DNA of 64,000 nucleotides from Hyphomicrobiales bacterium (GCA_900470155.1 UBZT01000025.1:1-64000); one strand, 5' to 3'; shown: positions 35,702 through 44,799, counted from the stretch's first letter. A program made the numbers and translations. The notes: generated by a model not told the origin, from the letters alone.

Positions 35702-35989
35702 ATGACGGAAGCATCCTATAGCCTGCTTGAGACGGTATCGCGTGATGTGACAATGTTTCGGGATAATCCCGATGAACGGCTTCAGTCCTCTTTTCCCGCT
35801 GGGGATAATGACGACGACCTGCCGCGCGATGAGGACCCTTCGCCGTCTTTGCCGAGCTACGCGCCGGCAAACTGGCTCGACGCTTTCACCGCTGACGAGC
35901 GCAGCCATACCGGCAAGATTGCACCGAGAATTGCGTCGCCCTCCGACGAGGCAGGGCTTTATCAGATGCACATGAAGGCGATCGACTGA
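35702..35989 (+). CDS. Hypothetical acidic protein
   Basis: This 95-residue protein has no recognised domain and no signal or membrane segment. The middle is acidic and proline-rich (DNDDDLPRDEDPSPSLPSY). It ends one base before the stop of the convergent phosphoribosyltransferase gene. Coding is supported by the frame and absence of a better alternative on either strand, but not by homology known to me. Confidence 0.5.
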   Translation: MTEASYSLLETVSRDVTMFRDNPDERLQSSFPAGDNDDDLPRDEDPSPSLPSYAPANWLDAFTADERSHTGKIAPRIASPSDEAGLYQMHMKAID

Positions 35990-37387
35990 TCAGCGCGATG
36001 GAGTCGCGTCGGCAGCTCTCCTGCGGACATCGTCAAACATCCAGTCGCGCAGAAGCGCGCCATTCTCCCAGACCGGCTGCAGAATGTTGTCCCGGCGTCC
36101 AAGCTCGGTGAGCGGGACGCTGACGATATCCGTACCCTCCGTGATGACGGCCAGCCGCCCTGCCATAGGCGGTTTCTCCTGAGGATTGGTTGGCCGTCGG
36201 CCGATGTCGCGCCAGACACCCTTGTCATCGTGAAGTGCACTCGCTCGCATGGTGAATGACAGCGTGTCACGGTTGATCTTGTGCAGCAGCGCCGAACCCA
36301 TGCCGAAGGAAATGTTTTCTGCCGAAAACCCCATGCCTTCCAGCCGACCAAGGATCATCTGGATGTCCTGCAGCGATATGCCGTCCGACTGAACAACCCG
36401 GACATTCGCGTCCAGCACCTTGAAGCCCTTGCTGTTCAGTCGGGTGCCGTAAGCGTAGGCCAGCTGTGCAACGACTTGGACTGGCGTTTCGATCGGATCG
36501 CCGCTGTCGGGTCGCACGACCAGAGTTGCTCCTGCGGCCCGAACCTTGGTTTGCAGCAGTTTGCCCCAGATCTCCGCGACAGCATTGTTGAGATCATAGC
36601 TGTCGGAAACGACGGAATAGGCGCCGAATTTTGCAAATGTCTCGATCATGTTTGCAAATGCATCCGCTTCGCGGGTCTGCCCCCATGCGGTGATGGTACT
36701 GTGTTCCGAGGCGGGTATCGATTTGCCGGCCATTTTTGCGCCGTAGTAGCGCCGAGCATGCAGGATACCTGGCAGCGAATCGGTGCTGTCGAAATGAACC
36801 AGATGGGCTGCCCCCCCCAATGCCGCCTGTTCCAGGCTGGACGTCCCGCGCGCGCCATAGTCGCTGATGCGGTTTCGCGCCAGGCCGTCGATATCGTCGG
36901 CCGTGCGATCGAGGTAGGGCTGGATGGCCAGTCGCAAGCGCCAGGCAGTGGTTGCCACCGTCGATGGATACCAGACCGCGCGCAGCAGGGCAGGCTCGAT
37001 ATGAGAGACGAGCCAGGGAACCTGCAGATCCGTATTGACGACTTGCACGACCGGCACGCCGCGACGGATGGCGATGCCTTCGGGCAAGGCCTCGATGCGC
37101 AGCGGCAGGTATCCGCCATGGGCATTGAGGATGTGTGTCCAGCCTGCCCGGTCGAACGGTTGTCCATGCAGGCCGGCGACCTCTTCAGCCTCATCGATGT
37201 CGGCAGCGGTGATTGCTTTCGACAGATACTCCTTCAGGAACATCTGTAGTCCGAAAAACATCACCTCCGGCCTGAAGGAATTGCCGCGAGTGGTGATGTA
37301 GGCACTGATGGCCCTGGTATCCGCTGGATACTGCAGGAAGTGCCCGAGCTTGTAGCTGTCCGTGTTCAAGATCGTATTGAGTGTCAT
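35990..37387 (-). CDS. nadV: Nicotinamide phosphoribosyltransferase (NAMPT/NadV type)
   Basis: This 465-residue enzyme makes nicotinamide mononucleotide from nicotinamide and PRPP, a one-step NAD salvage. The segments AHLVHFDSTDSLPGI and SIPASEHSTITAWG align with the human NAMPT active site, including the Asp that selects nicotinamide over nicotinate and the catalytic His. NTDSYKLGHFLQYP near the N-terminus fits NAMPT too. The ATG at 37387 starts at the usual MTLNTILNTDSYK; 19 further codons upstream are unlikely to be used. Automatic annotation often calls this family nicotinate phosphoribosyltransferase. It stands alone, without PRPP synthetase or NMN adenylyltransferase beside it. Confidence 0.82.
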   Translation of the reverse strand: MTLNTILNTDSYKLGHFLQYPADTRAISAYITTRGNSFRPEVMFFGLQMFLKEYLSKAITAADIDEAEEVAGLHGQPFDRAGWTHILNAHGGYLPLRIEALPEGIAIRRGVPVVQVVNTDLQVPWLVSHIEPALLRAVWYPSTVATTAWRLRLAIQPYLDRTADDIDGLARNRISDYGARGTSSLEQAALGGAAHLVHFDSTDSLPGILHARRYYGAKMAGKSIPASEHSTITAWGQTREADAFANMIETFAKFGAYSVVSDSYDLNNAVAEIWGKLLQTKVRAAGATLVVRPDSGDPIETPVQVVAQLAYAYGTRLNSKGFKVLDANVRVVQSDGISLQDIQMILGRLEGMGFSAENISFGMGSALLHKINRDTLSFTMRASALHDDKGVWRDIGRRPTNPQEKPPMAGRLAVITEGTDIVSVPLTELGRRDNILQPVWENGALLRDWMFDDVRRRAADATPSR

Positions 37388-37664
37388 GCTTGGCGCCCAT
37401 CCGGATATCAGCCCGACAATACCGCATCGCCGAACGTGAATCACGCGTCACAGAGATGTATGCGAGCACCGGTGGAGCGGCAAGGATGGCCTTGGTTTTT
37501 ATGGTTAGCGCTTTGTTAACCGTTTCTCGCCAATACTGCCCGTTGATACTCTGGCAGACCCTTATTGTATGCCCCCGTGCCGATCACGACCGCATGGAGA
37601 CAGTGGACCGCATGAGCGGCCTGACTTTGCCCTTGTTGTTTCACTCGCACCGAGAGAGTTTGCA

Positions 37665-39416
37665 ATGCTTCCTCCTGTGAGCACTGCGTCAAACGCCTAT
37701 CCGGCATATCAGGATGCGCGCGTGCCCAGCGACAGTGCGGGCGCGACGGCCGCACTTGGTGCGAATGCCGCAGCGAAAACGCCCGGCGCGCTTGAGCAAA
37801 ACAATGAAATTGCCGGTCGGCTCAACCTTCTGCTTTTGACGGGTCAGGAGCGCATGGCGCAAAATCTCACGGTCCTGGTCGATCTGCTGGGCAGCGCATT
37901 GAAGATGGAGCGTTTGCCCAACGAGCCACTCAGTGGCTATGCGGCGCGCTTGATCGAGGCGCTAACGGATCTGACGCCCCGCGAACGCGTCGCTTTGCAA
38001 CGGCAACTCATGCAGGCATTCGCAGGTCTTCAATTGCGGACGCTGATAGAGGCTTTCCGCAATCCCGTTGGCCCGGAAGCGGCAACATTGTCGATCTATC
38101 TTGAGCTTTACCGCCAGAAGGATCGCGATCTTGCGACCCGGTCTGTCGTGACATCCTACAGGCAAAATTCTGCAGAGGGTCGGGTACCTTTGGACGTCTT
38201 GCCAAAATCCTCCGGGAGCGAGGCGACGACAGCCCCCAGGACGCCGCCCGGTGTGTCGCTGAGCGATAGCGGCACCCATGCTGCAGGTTCGATCGCAGTG
38301 GACAAGCGTCCTGCTGGACCGTCGGTCGAAACGAGGAATTTTGCACAGTTGGGGACGGCCACGCGGGCCCCCGAAGAGATGGTGGAAATCTCTCGGCAGC
38401 CCCCTCCTGTCATTACCGCTGCGGAAGACCTTCAGACGGTCAGAAACCAGTTGCGCAATCTCGAAATTGTCCCTCACGTACTGCAGGCGCAGCTGGATGA
38501 GACCTTCGCCGGAGCAAAAATGATCTCGGCGGTGAACGAGGGGCAGATTGCAGTCCCGCCTGAACAAGCGGCGCGCGATCTTCCTTGGGCAGATGCCAAT
38601 GACGAGCAAGGCAATGCCACTCGGCTACAGACTGCCTTTCGGCAAGCGACAAGCGCGCAAGAGGCAGGGCTGTCGGGTACTGACCCGATCGAGCCAAACG
38701 CAAACATGTCCCGATCGCCATTGGTGATAACTTCGGCAGGCGCCAATGGGCAGCCGCCAGCAATGTTTCCGCCGATTCCGGCGACGTCCCTGATCGATGT
38801 GGTCGAAACCGATCTCGCGCGCGTCTTGCTCAATCTGCAAGTCGAGGAGGCGAGCCGTGACGGCGCGGCGACCGACATTGTCCAGATCCATGGCGAGGCT
38901 GAGGATTTGGCGCCAGCAAGGTCGGATCGTGGCCTGGCGCCCTTTGCGCCCGAACCGGAGGCGTTAACCCTCGCTTTGGCGCAACGCGGTCGCAGCGGAG
39001 GGTTCGAGGAACAAGTCGCCTACGCAATGTTCACGGCGCCGACCGATGCGCCGGTTGCCCTTCAGGCAATCGGCTTACGCGACGTCATCCCCGTTCCCTT
39101 CGTCAACTATCTGATTGTCGACGCGTTCGATCCGGATCTCGGCGAGGTCGAAGAACGCCGGCACGCCGAAGACGAGGAAGAACCAGGCGACGAAGGCCTG
39201 TCCGATGACGGTGCCGCCAGCGACGACCCGAACGAACAGGCGCAGGAACAGGTGCACGAAGACCATGCAGGGCAAGAGGCGAACTTGCTCACTCTCCAGG
39301 AAACGGCGCCCGTTTTCATCTTGGAAGATCTCAGCGCCGATCGCATCGTGTCAGAGCCTGCGGGGCAAGATGATCCCGCCCATGACCTCTATCTTCGGAT
39401 GTCGGGGTTGATTTGA
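37665..39416 (+). CDS. Large hypothetical protein with acidic C-terminus
   Basis: This 583-residue protein matches no family I recognise. After an alanine-rich N-terminus, residues about 50-145 look folded and helical (RLNLLLLTGQERMAQNL, LPNEPLSGYAARLIEAL, LTPRERVALQRQLMQAF). A long low-complexity centre follows, then a hydrophobic patch near 485 (IPVFVNYLIV-like) and a strongly acidic stretch (EDEEEPGDEGLSDDG). No signal peptide is seen. GAGAGAG lies before the ATG. The layout of structured ends and a flexible middle recalls secretion or flagellar regulators, but there is no motif evidence. Confidence 0.65.
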   Translation: MLPPVSTASNAYPAYQDARVPSDSAGATAALGANAAAKTPGALEQNNEIAGRLNLLLLTGQERMAQNLTVLVDLLGSALKMERLPNEPLSGYAARLIEALTDLTPRERVALQRQLMQAFAGLQLRTLIEAFRNPVGPEAATLSIYLELYRQKDRDLATRSVVTSYRQNSAEGRVPLDVLPKSSGSEATTAPRTPPGVSLSDSGTHAAGSIAVDKRPAGPSVETRNFAQLGTATRAPEEMVEISRQPPPVITAAEDLQTVRNQLRNLEIVPHVLQAQLDETFAGAKMISAVNEGQIAVPPEQAARDLPWADANDEQGNATRLQTAFRQATSAQEAGLSGTDPIEPNANMSRSPLVITSAGANGQPPAMFPPIPATSLIDVVETDLARVLLNLQVEEASRDGAATDIVQIHGEAEDLAPARSDRGLAPFAPEPEALTLALAQRGRSGGFEEQVAYAMFTAPTDAPVALQAIGLRDVIPVPFVNYLIVDAFDPDLGEVEERRHAEDEEEPGDEGLSDDGAASDDPNEQAQEQVHEDHAGQEANLLTLQETAPVFILEDLSADRIVSEPAGQDDPAHDLYLRMSGLI

Positions 39417-39460
39417 ACCCGACCGACCGACTGAGCGACGCGAAACCGTCCGCATGCAAC

Positions 39461-39496
39461 AAAAAACCCGCCGGACGTTGTCGTCCGGCGGGTTTT
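39461..39496 (-). terminator. rpsA terminator
   Basis: A 14-bp stem with a seven-base loop has six T following on the minus strand, 24 bp beyond the rpsA stop. The plus side also has TTTT, so it may serve the convergent hypothetical gene as well. Confidence 0.85.
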
Positions 39497-39519
39497 CCTA
39501 TTCAGCAAAACCGCAACGA

Positions 39520-41223
39520 TTAGTCGTTGGTGCGGTTCTTCAGGGCTGCGCCCAGGATGTCGCCCAGCGATGCGCCAGAGTCGGACGAACCGAACTGAGC
39601 AACCGCTTCCTTCTCTTCTGCGATCTCGAGAGCCTTGATCGACAGCATGACCTTGCGATCCTTCTTGGAGAAGTTCGTGACGCGAGCGTCAAAAACCTGG
39701 CCAACGGAGAAACGCTCAGGACGCTGGTCGTCACGGTCGCGAGCAAGGTCGGCACGACGGATGAAGGACGTGATGTCTTCGTGAGCAACGAGCTTCACTT
39801 CGACGCCACCGTCATTGATCGCGATGACTTCGCAAGAAACAACGGCGTTCTTGCGCAGATCGCCCGAGGTTGCTGCTTCGCCAACCGCATCACGGCCGAG
39901 CTGCTTGATGCCGAGCGAGATGCGTTCCTTCTCGACGTCAACGTCGAGAACGACGGCCTTGACCACGTCACCCTTGTTGAACTCCTCGATGACCTGTTCG
40001 CCCGGACGGTTCCAGTCGAGGTCGGAGAGGTGAACCATGCCGTCAACGTCGCCTTCGAGGCCGATGAACAGGCCGAATTCGGTCTTGTTCTTGACTTCGC
40101 CTTCGACCTCAGTGCCGGCCGGATGGCTGAAGGCAAATGCCTGCCACGGGTTCTCGAGGGTCTGCTTGAGACCGAGCGAGATACGGCGCTTGGACGGATC
40201 GACTTCGAGAACGACGACGTCGACGTCCTGCGTGGTCGAAAGGATCTTGCCGGGATGAACGTTCTTCTTCGTCCAGGACATTTCCGAGATGTGGATCAGG
40301 CCTTCGATGCCCGGCTCCAGCTCGACGAATGCACCGTAGTCGGTGATGTTCGTGACCGTACCGGAGATCTTCTTGCCAACCGGGTACTTGGCAGCGATGC
40401 CATCCCACGGATCCGACTCGAGCTGCTTCATGCCGAGCGAGATGCGGTGGGTTTCCTGGTTGATGCGGATGATCTGAACCTTGACCGACTGGCCGATGGA
40501 CAGGATTTCCGAAGGATGGTTGACGCGGCGCCATGCCATGTCGGTCACGTGCAGCAGGCCGTCGATGCCGCCGAGGTCAACGAACGCACCGTAGTCGGTG
40601 ATGTTCTTGACGACGCCGTCAACAACCTGGCCTTCTTCGAGGTTCTGGACGATTTCGGAACGCTGTTCAGCGCGGGACTCTTCGAGAACCGTACGACGCG
40701 ATACAACGATGTTGCCGCGACGCTTGTCCATCTTGAGGATTTCGAAGGGCTGCGGGTTGTGCATCAGCGGGGTCACGTCGCGGATCGGACGGATGTCGAC
40801 CTGCGAACGCGGAAGGAAGGCAACAGCGCCGTCGAGGTCGACCGTGAAGCCGCCCTTGACCTGGTTGAAGATGACGCCTTCAACGCGCTCGCCAGCTTCG
40901 AACTTGGCTTCGAGCTTGATCCAGCTTTCTTCGCGGCGAGCCTTTTCGCGCGAAAGAACAGCTTCGCCGAGAGCATTTTCGATGCGCTCGACATAAACTT
41001 CGACTTCGTCGCCAACCTTCAGCGTACCGTCCTTGGCGCGCGCACCGAATTCCTTCAGCGCGATGCGGCCTTCGACCTTCAGGCCGACGTCAACGATCGC
41101 GACGTCCTTTTCGATGGCGGTGATGATGCCCTTGGCAACATAGCCTTCGGCCAGATCGGTCTTGGCAAAGGATTCTTCGAGAAGGGCTGCAAAGTCCTCC
41201 CGCGACGGGGTAGAAACAGACAT
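39520..41223 (-). CDS. rpsA: 30S ribosomal protein S1
   Basis: This 567-residue S1 brings structured mRNA to the 30S subunit. Six S1/OB repeats are visible, for example GYVAKGIITAIEKDVAIVDV in repeat 1 and VVKNITDYGAFVDLGGIDGLLHVTDMAW in repeat 3. The ATG (MSVSTPSRED) has TAGGAGA upstream; in-frame sequence before it is noncoding leader. It follows cmk as in other alphaproteobacteria, with a 156-bp leader where autogenous control could act. Confidence 0.97.
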   Translation of the reverse strand: MSVSTPSREDFAALLEESFAKTDLAEGYVAKGIITAIEKDVAIVDVGLKVEGRIALKEFGARAKDGTLKVGDEVEVYVERIENALGEAVLSREKARREESWIKLEAKFEAGERVEGVIFNQVKGGFTVDLDGAVAFLPRSQVDIRPIRDVTPLMHNPQPFEILKMDKRRGNIVVSRRTVLEESRAEQRSEIVQNLEEGQVVDGVVKNITDYGAFVDLGGIDGLLHVTDMAWRRVNHPSEILSIGQSVKVQIIRINQETHRISLGMKQLESDPWDGIAAKYPVGKKISGTVTNITDYGAFVELEPGIEGLIHISEMSWTKKNVHPGKILSTTQDVDVVVLEVDPSKRRISLGLKQTLENPWQAFAFSHPAGTEVEGEVKNKTEFGLFIGLEGDVDGMVHLSDLDWNRPGEQVIEEFNKGDVVKAVVLDVDVEKERISLGIKQLGRDAVGEAATSGDLRKNAVVSCEVIAINDGGVEVKLVAHEDITSFIRRADLARDRDDQRPERFSVGQVFDARVTNFSKKDRKVMLSIKALEIAEEKEAVAQFGSSDSGASLGDILGAALKNRTND

Positions 41224-41379
41224 GAAATCTCCTAATCGCATCCATTTCGGATGCGGGCTGCGCCGGTGGTTCGTGTTGGTCGGGGCCAATTCCTTCGTCC
41301 GCTCTAAAGAGCTGTCCGGCGCGGGGACGGTGGGATTGGCCAACTGAAAAGGAAAACGGCTAGGCCGGTCCGGATCAGC

Positions 41380-42009
41380 TCATGCTTTATTCAAGGCAGC
41401 GTCAATCAAGTCCTTCGCTGCCCGAAACGCCGCCTCTATACTCATTTCCGAGGTATCTAGCAAGTGCGCGTCTTCGGCTGGCTTCAACGGGCTGTCGGCG
41501 CGGCCCATGTCGCGCTCGTCCCGCCGCTTCACATCCTCGAAAATAGCCTCGAAATCGGCAGCCCGGCCTTTGCCGACAATCTCGTCGAAGCGGCGCTTTG
41601 CCCGAACTTCCGGCGACGCCGTGACATAGAGCTTCACCGGCGCCTGCGGGCAGACCACGGTGCCGATATCGCGACCGTCGAGCACGGTTCCAGGTTCCCG
41701 GATCGAAAATGCACGCTGTGCGTCGACCAGTGCACGGCGCACCGATGGCATCACGGCGATCTTGGAGGCCGCTTCGCCGATCTCGTGCGCCGATAGAATG
41801 TCGCGGTCCAGACCGGCAAGTTCGACGGTCCCGGCGATCTTGGCTGCAATCCCTTCATCATCGAGCGGCAGGCCGGCATCCAATAGCGCCCTGGCTGTTG
41901 CCCGGTAGGTGAGGCCCGTATCGAGATGATGGAAGCCGTAGGCCTCTGCAATGCGGCGCGACAACGTTCCCTTGCCGGCAGCAGCGGGTCCATCAATGGC
42001 GATGATCAT
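41380..42009 (-). CDS. cmk: Cytidylate kinase
   Basis: This 209-residue (d)CMP kinase phosphorylates CMP/dCMP with ATP. P-loop GPAAAGKGT is at residues 7-15, the LDTGLTYRA segment fits the CMP-binding domain, and [11 protein letters not shown] follows near 125-135. The ATG begins [14 protein letters not shown], the normal N-terminus. It precedes rpsA by the usual distance. The gene aroA, often upstream of cmk in rhizobia, is absent here. Confidence 0.95.
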   Translation of the reverse strand: MIIAIDGPAAAGKGTLSRRIAEAYGFHHLDTGLTYRATARALLDAGLPLDDEGIAAKIAGTVELAGLDRDILSAHEIGEAASKIAVMPSVRRALVDAQRAFSIREPGTVLDGRDIGTVVCPQAPVKLYVTASPEVRAKRRFDEIVGKGRAADFEAIFEDVKRRDERDMGRADSPLKPAEDAHLLDTSEMSIEAAFRAAKDLIDAALNKA

Positions 42010-42291
42010 CGGCGTCCTCGTTCTGAAGAAGAAAAATCTGCGTTCCTGATAGCGATCCCGGCCATGAAAGCCAAGCATGTCGGCAGGTCTTGCGAAAGCC
42101 GAACCGGGCACGCCAGGCGACGTTCTCGCCAGCCTAACTGGCGGCCCAGGCCACCGCCATCCGGTCTTGATGCAGTTTGCCTTTGACAGACCGGAGCGCA
42201 ACGATTAAGGGGACCGACTACAGTTTGGCCGGCTTTCCGCCGGGCGCTTGGCGCATTCCCTTATTCTTCACGACTTCATGAGGCTTTGACA

Positions 42292-42678
42292 GTGGCGAAG
42301 GCAGAACTTGGAACAAAACGCACTTGCCCTGATACCGGCAAGAAATTCTACGATCTGAACAAGGATCCGATCGTATCACCCTATACGGGCAAATCCTGGC
42401 CGCTCTCCTATTTCGAGGAGACTTCGGTTGCAGCCATCATGGAGAAGGCTGAAGAAGAGGAAGTCGCGGAAGTCGATACCGAGAATACGGATGTCGAACT
42501 GGTTTCGCTCGAGGATGCAGACGATGCAGCCGGCGGCGATGACATTCCGGACCTCGGCGACGATGACGTCGAAATCGACGGCGACGACGACGACACCTTC
42601 CTCGAAGCCGATGAAGACGATGACGACGATGACATGACCGGCATCATCGGCGTCTCAGGCGACGACGACGAAGTCTGA
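42292..42678 (+). CDS. TIGR02300 family FYDLN-acid protein
   Basis: This 128-residue protein has the family N-terminus AKAELGTKRTCPDTGKKFYDLN and PYTGKSWP, followed by a long Asp/Glu-rich tail. The GTG at 42292 gives the standard N-terminus and has GAGG upstream. The N-terminal Cys and Lys-rich part looks like a small zinc-ribbon-like fold, while the acidic tail suggests interaction with basic proteins or nucleic-acid mimicry. Function unknown. It is restricted largely to alphaproteobacteria and often lies beside this tRNA-Ala. Confidence 0.85.
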   Translation: MAKAELGTKRTCPDTGKKFYDLNKDPIVSPYTGKSWPLSYFEETSVAAIMEKAEEEEVAEVDTENTDVELVSLEDADDAAGGDDIPDLGDDDVEIDGDDDDTFLEADEDDDDDDMTGIIGVSGDDDEV

Positions 42679-42690
42679 TATTTCAATATT

Positions 42691-42730
42691 TTCGGACCCG
42701 GAGACGAAAAGTTTTCCGGGTCCGAAATTT
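42691..42730 (+). terminator. Terminator of the FYDLN-acid gene
   Basis: A 12-bp stem (42691-42702 with 42715-42726) is followed by ATTTTA, 12 bp after the stop. Confidence 0.75.
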
Positions 42731-42829
42731 TAGGCTTGCTATCTTCGGAAACCGAACGTATTAAGCCGCCACCCCGACGGAAGCGCTGCTTCACGGGGTT
42801 CCCGGAACCGGCATCGCCGGACCCTTGAT

Positions 42830-42905
<76 letters not shown>

Positions 42906-43027
42906 AACCTCCTTCTCGTTCTCGAAATGCTCGTCTTCTATAGAAGATTTGGCGCATGACGTGACCTTGAAATCCGGCCCCGGAAATCTCCGAGGCCGGT
43001 ATGGTATCAATGCGATATGTTGACGCT

Positions 43028-43225
43028 TCAGCGCTGAAAAAGCTGTCCGCGTTCCCGGCTTTCGGGGCGATCGATCTGGAACCAGTCGACGATCCTGTCG
43101 ATTGCGATCCTCATTTCTCCATCGCGGAGTTGGACGCACAGTTGGTCCTCGGCCATGCCAAGCGGGGTGCCGATGTAGATTCGGTTGTTTCCGGTTTCGT
43201 CGACGGTATCAATTGCAAAACGCAT
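43028..43225 (-). CDS. Small hypothetical protein
   Basis: This 65-residue protein begins MRFAIDTVDETGNNRIYIGT. The start has a strong GGGGAGGG five to six bases upstream, which favours this reading over an overlapping plus-strand frame of similar size. It has a predicted small beta-rich fold with no signal peptide or cysteines. No family is recognised. Confidence 0.55.
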   Translation of the reverse strand: MRFAIDTVDETGNNRIYIGTPLGMAEDQLCVQLRDGEMRIAIDRIVDWFQIDRPESRERGQLFQR

Positions 43226-43386
43226 GAACACCCTCCCCATAAAAGAATCGAAATTTCGCAATGGCTCAGGGTGTATGAACGCCTGCTTGAGCGAAACTGA
43301 CGTGTCTTGATGATTCGGCCCCAGGCGCCGCGCAGGATCCGAATCGAGACCGTGGCCGTGCTTGAAGCATGAATGAAGGAACCGCT

Positions 43387-44178
43387 ATGTTTGTCATATC
43401 GAAACTGTTCTGGATGGCGGCACAGCCGCTGTCACTTGCTTTCCTGCTTACGACGATCGCCTTCGCAGCGCTGCTGTTTCACGGGCGCAGGGCAGCGATC
43501 GGCGCACTGGTTGCCAGTCTGCTCATTCTGTTTCTGACGCTCTATACGACCCTTGGCTCGTATGTCCTCCAGGGACTTGAGGCACGCTTTGCGCGCCCGA
43601 CGGCCGATCCCGCATCGCTTTCCTGCATGATCGTGCTTGGCGGAGCCTTCGAGACAGAGGTGACGACTGCCCGCGGCGGGATCGAGTTCAACCAGGCGGC
43701 CGAGCGTTTCATTGAGGCACTGCGTCTTGCCGACCGTTTTCCCCAGTCGAAGATCTTCGTATCCGGCGGCGACGGCTCGCTCAGCGGCAGCTACGAAGGC
43801 GATGCCGTGGCATCCGAGCGCTTCTTTGCCACATTCGGCGTTTCGGCTGACCGGCTGATCGGCGAACGCGCCTCGCGCACCACGTTCGAGAATGTCGAAA
43901 ACAGCGGTACGATCCTCGAACGGAGCGGATTGACCAATTGCCTGCTGATCACGTCGGCGTTTCACATGCCGCGCTCCATGGGCCTGTTTCGCAAGGCAGC
44001 CATTGATGTCGTGCCCTGGCCCGTCGATTTCCGCACCAGCGGCACCGTGAGCCTGGGCCTGGACTTCACGCAGCCGACGCTGAATGCACAGCAGATGGCG
44101 ACTGCCACGCGGGAATGGATCGGTCTGCTCGCCTATTTTGTCCTGGGCCGGACAAGCGCGCTGTACCCCGCGCCCTAG
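43387..44178 (+). CDS. YdcF/ElyC family DUF218 membrane protein
   Basis: This 263-residue protein has two N-terminal transmembrane helices (about 9-30 and 37-58) and a periplasmic or cytoplasmic DUF218 domain with VLGGAFE, KIFVSGGDG, ASRTTFENVENS and ITSAFHMPRSMGLF. ElyC relatives influence envelope and peptidoglycan precursor metabolism. The ATG has AAGGA six bases before it. The stop codon lies inside a 20-bp perfect palindrome. Confidence 0.85.
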   Translation: MFVISKLFWMAAQPLSLAFLLTTIAFAALLFHGRRAAIGALVASLLILFLTLYTTLGSYVLQGLEARFARPTADPASLSCMIVLGGAFETEVTTARGGIEFNQAAERFIEALRLADRFPQSKIFVSGGDGSLSGSYEGDAVASERFFATFGVSADRLIGERASRTTFENVENSGTILERSGLTNCLLITSAFHMPRSMGLFRKAAIDVVPWPVDFRTSGTVSLGLDFTQPTLNAQQMATATREWIGLLAYFVLGRTSALYPAP

Positions 44179-44189
44179 CGCTAGGGCGC
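44170..44189. terminator. 20-bp perfect palindrome at the end of the ydcF-like gene
   Basis: GCGCCCTAGCGCTAGGGCGC reads the same on both strands and contains the TAG stop of the upstream gene. The convergent gene ends at 44209. No U-run follows on either side, so it may be a hairpin barrier, a Rho-dependent end or a protein-binding dyad. Confidence 0.5.
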
Positions 44190-44208
44190 AGGAAGTCCGG
44201 TGGGGCAG

Positions 44209-44682
44209 TTACTTTTTGGAGATGGTCAGGAATTTCGTGCCGCGGACCCGCACCGTCATTTCGCAAGGGTCGGTGCCTTCCTCGCGCTCGCAATATTTGG
44301 GGTGCATTTTGAGCACGAAGACCATGTTGCCGAAGCGCTTGATGAAGTCATAGCTATACATCTGCGCAGTGGCGATCATGAAATATCCACCCTCCTTGAC
44401 CTGGAGGTAGTAGTTGAACGGGCAACCTTCGTCGGAGCAATCCGGTCCGCGTGTGCCGTCGCACAGGATCTCGCTGCTGTTGGTCACGGCGTCGATCAGT
44501 CCGTCATTGTTGATGTCGATCCGATCGATGAAGTCGGCGCCGTATTGCACCAGCTTGCAGCGTTTGCCGTAATGCTCCTTCTCGTAGATCTCCGGATCGC
44601 TGAGAAGCTCCTGCTGCGCATGGGCGATCGGTGCTGCAAGGCCGAGCAGCAGGGCAAGTAACAGGCGAATAAAGGGCGTCAA
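44209..44682 (-). CDS. Secreted cysteine-rich hypothetical protein
   Basis: This 157-residue protein has a TTG start chosen because GGAGG sits seven bases upstream and a clean signal peptide follows (residues 1-22, cleaved after AHA). The mature part has six cysteines, probably in disulfides (KRCKLV, LCDGTRGPDCSDEGCP, YCEREEGTDPC), and a DINNDGLIDA loop resembling an EF-hand/dockerin calcium loop. It would be periplasmic. No named family is recognised. It is divergent from the TRIC gene. Confidence 0.7.
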   Translation of the reverse strand: MTPFIRLLLALLLGLAAPIAHAQQELLSDPEIYEKEHYGKRCKLVQYGADFIDRIDINNDGLIDAVTNSSEILCDGTRGPDCSDEGCPFNYYLQVKEGGYFMIATAQMYSYDFIKRFGNMVFVLKMHPKYCEREEGTDPCEMTVRVRGTKFLTISKK

Positions 44683-44799
44683 GGCTGAACCTCCGGGATG
44701 CAGCGGCCAAACAACAGGAGGCGCCAATCTAGCGCAGGCGGCTTGCGTCACCCTTAACGGCGTGATTCAAATCCAGCCAGCCCAAGAGGAAAACGAGAC

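Noticed and set aside
39454-41235. A 593-codon plus-strand open frame opposite rpsA
   Set aside because: It is a mirror of the biased rpsA codons with no domain, and it starts inside the rpsA terminator.
43001-43300. A 99-codon plus-strand frame overlapping the small minus-strand gene
   Set aside because: The minus-strand frame has the much stronger Shine-Dalgarno sequence; the plus frame has none and a composition typical of noise.
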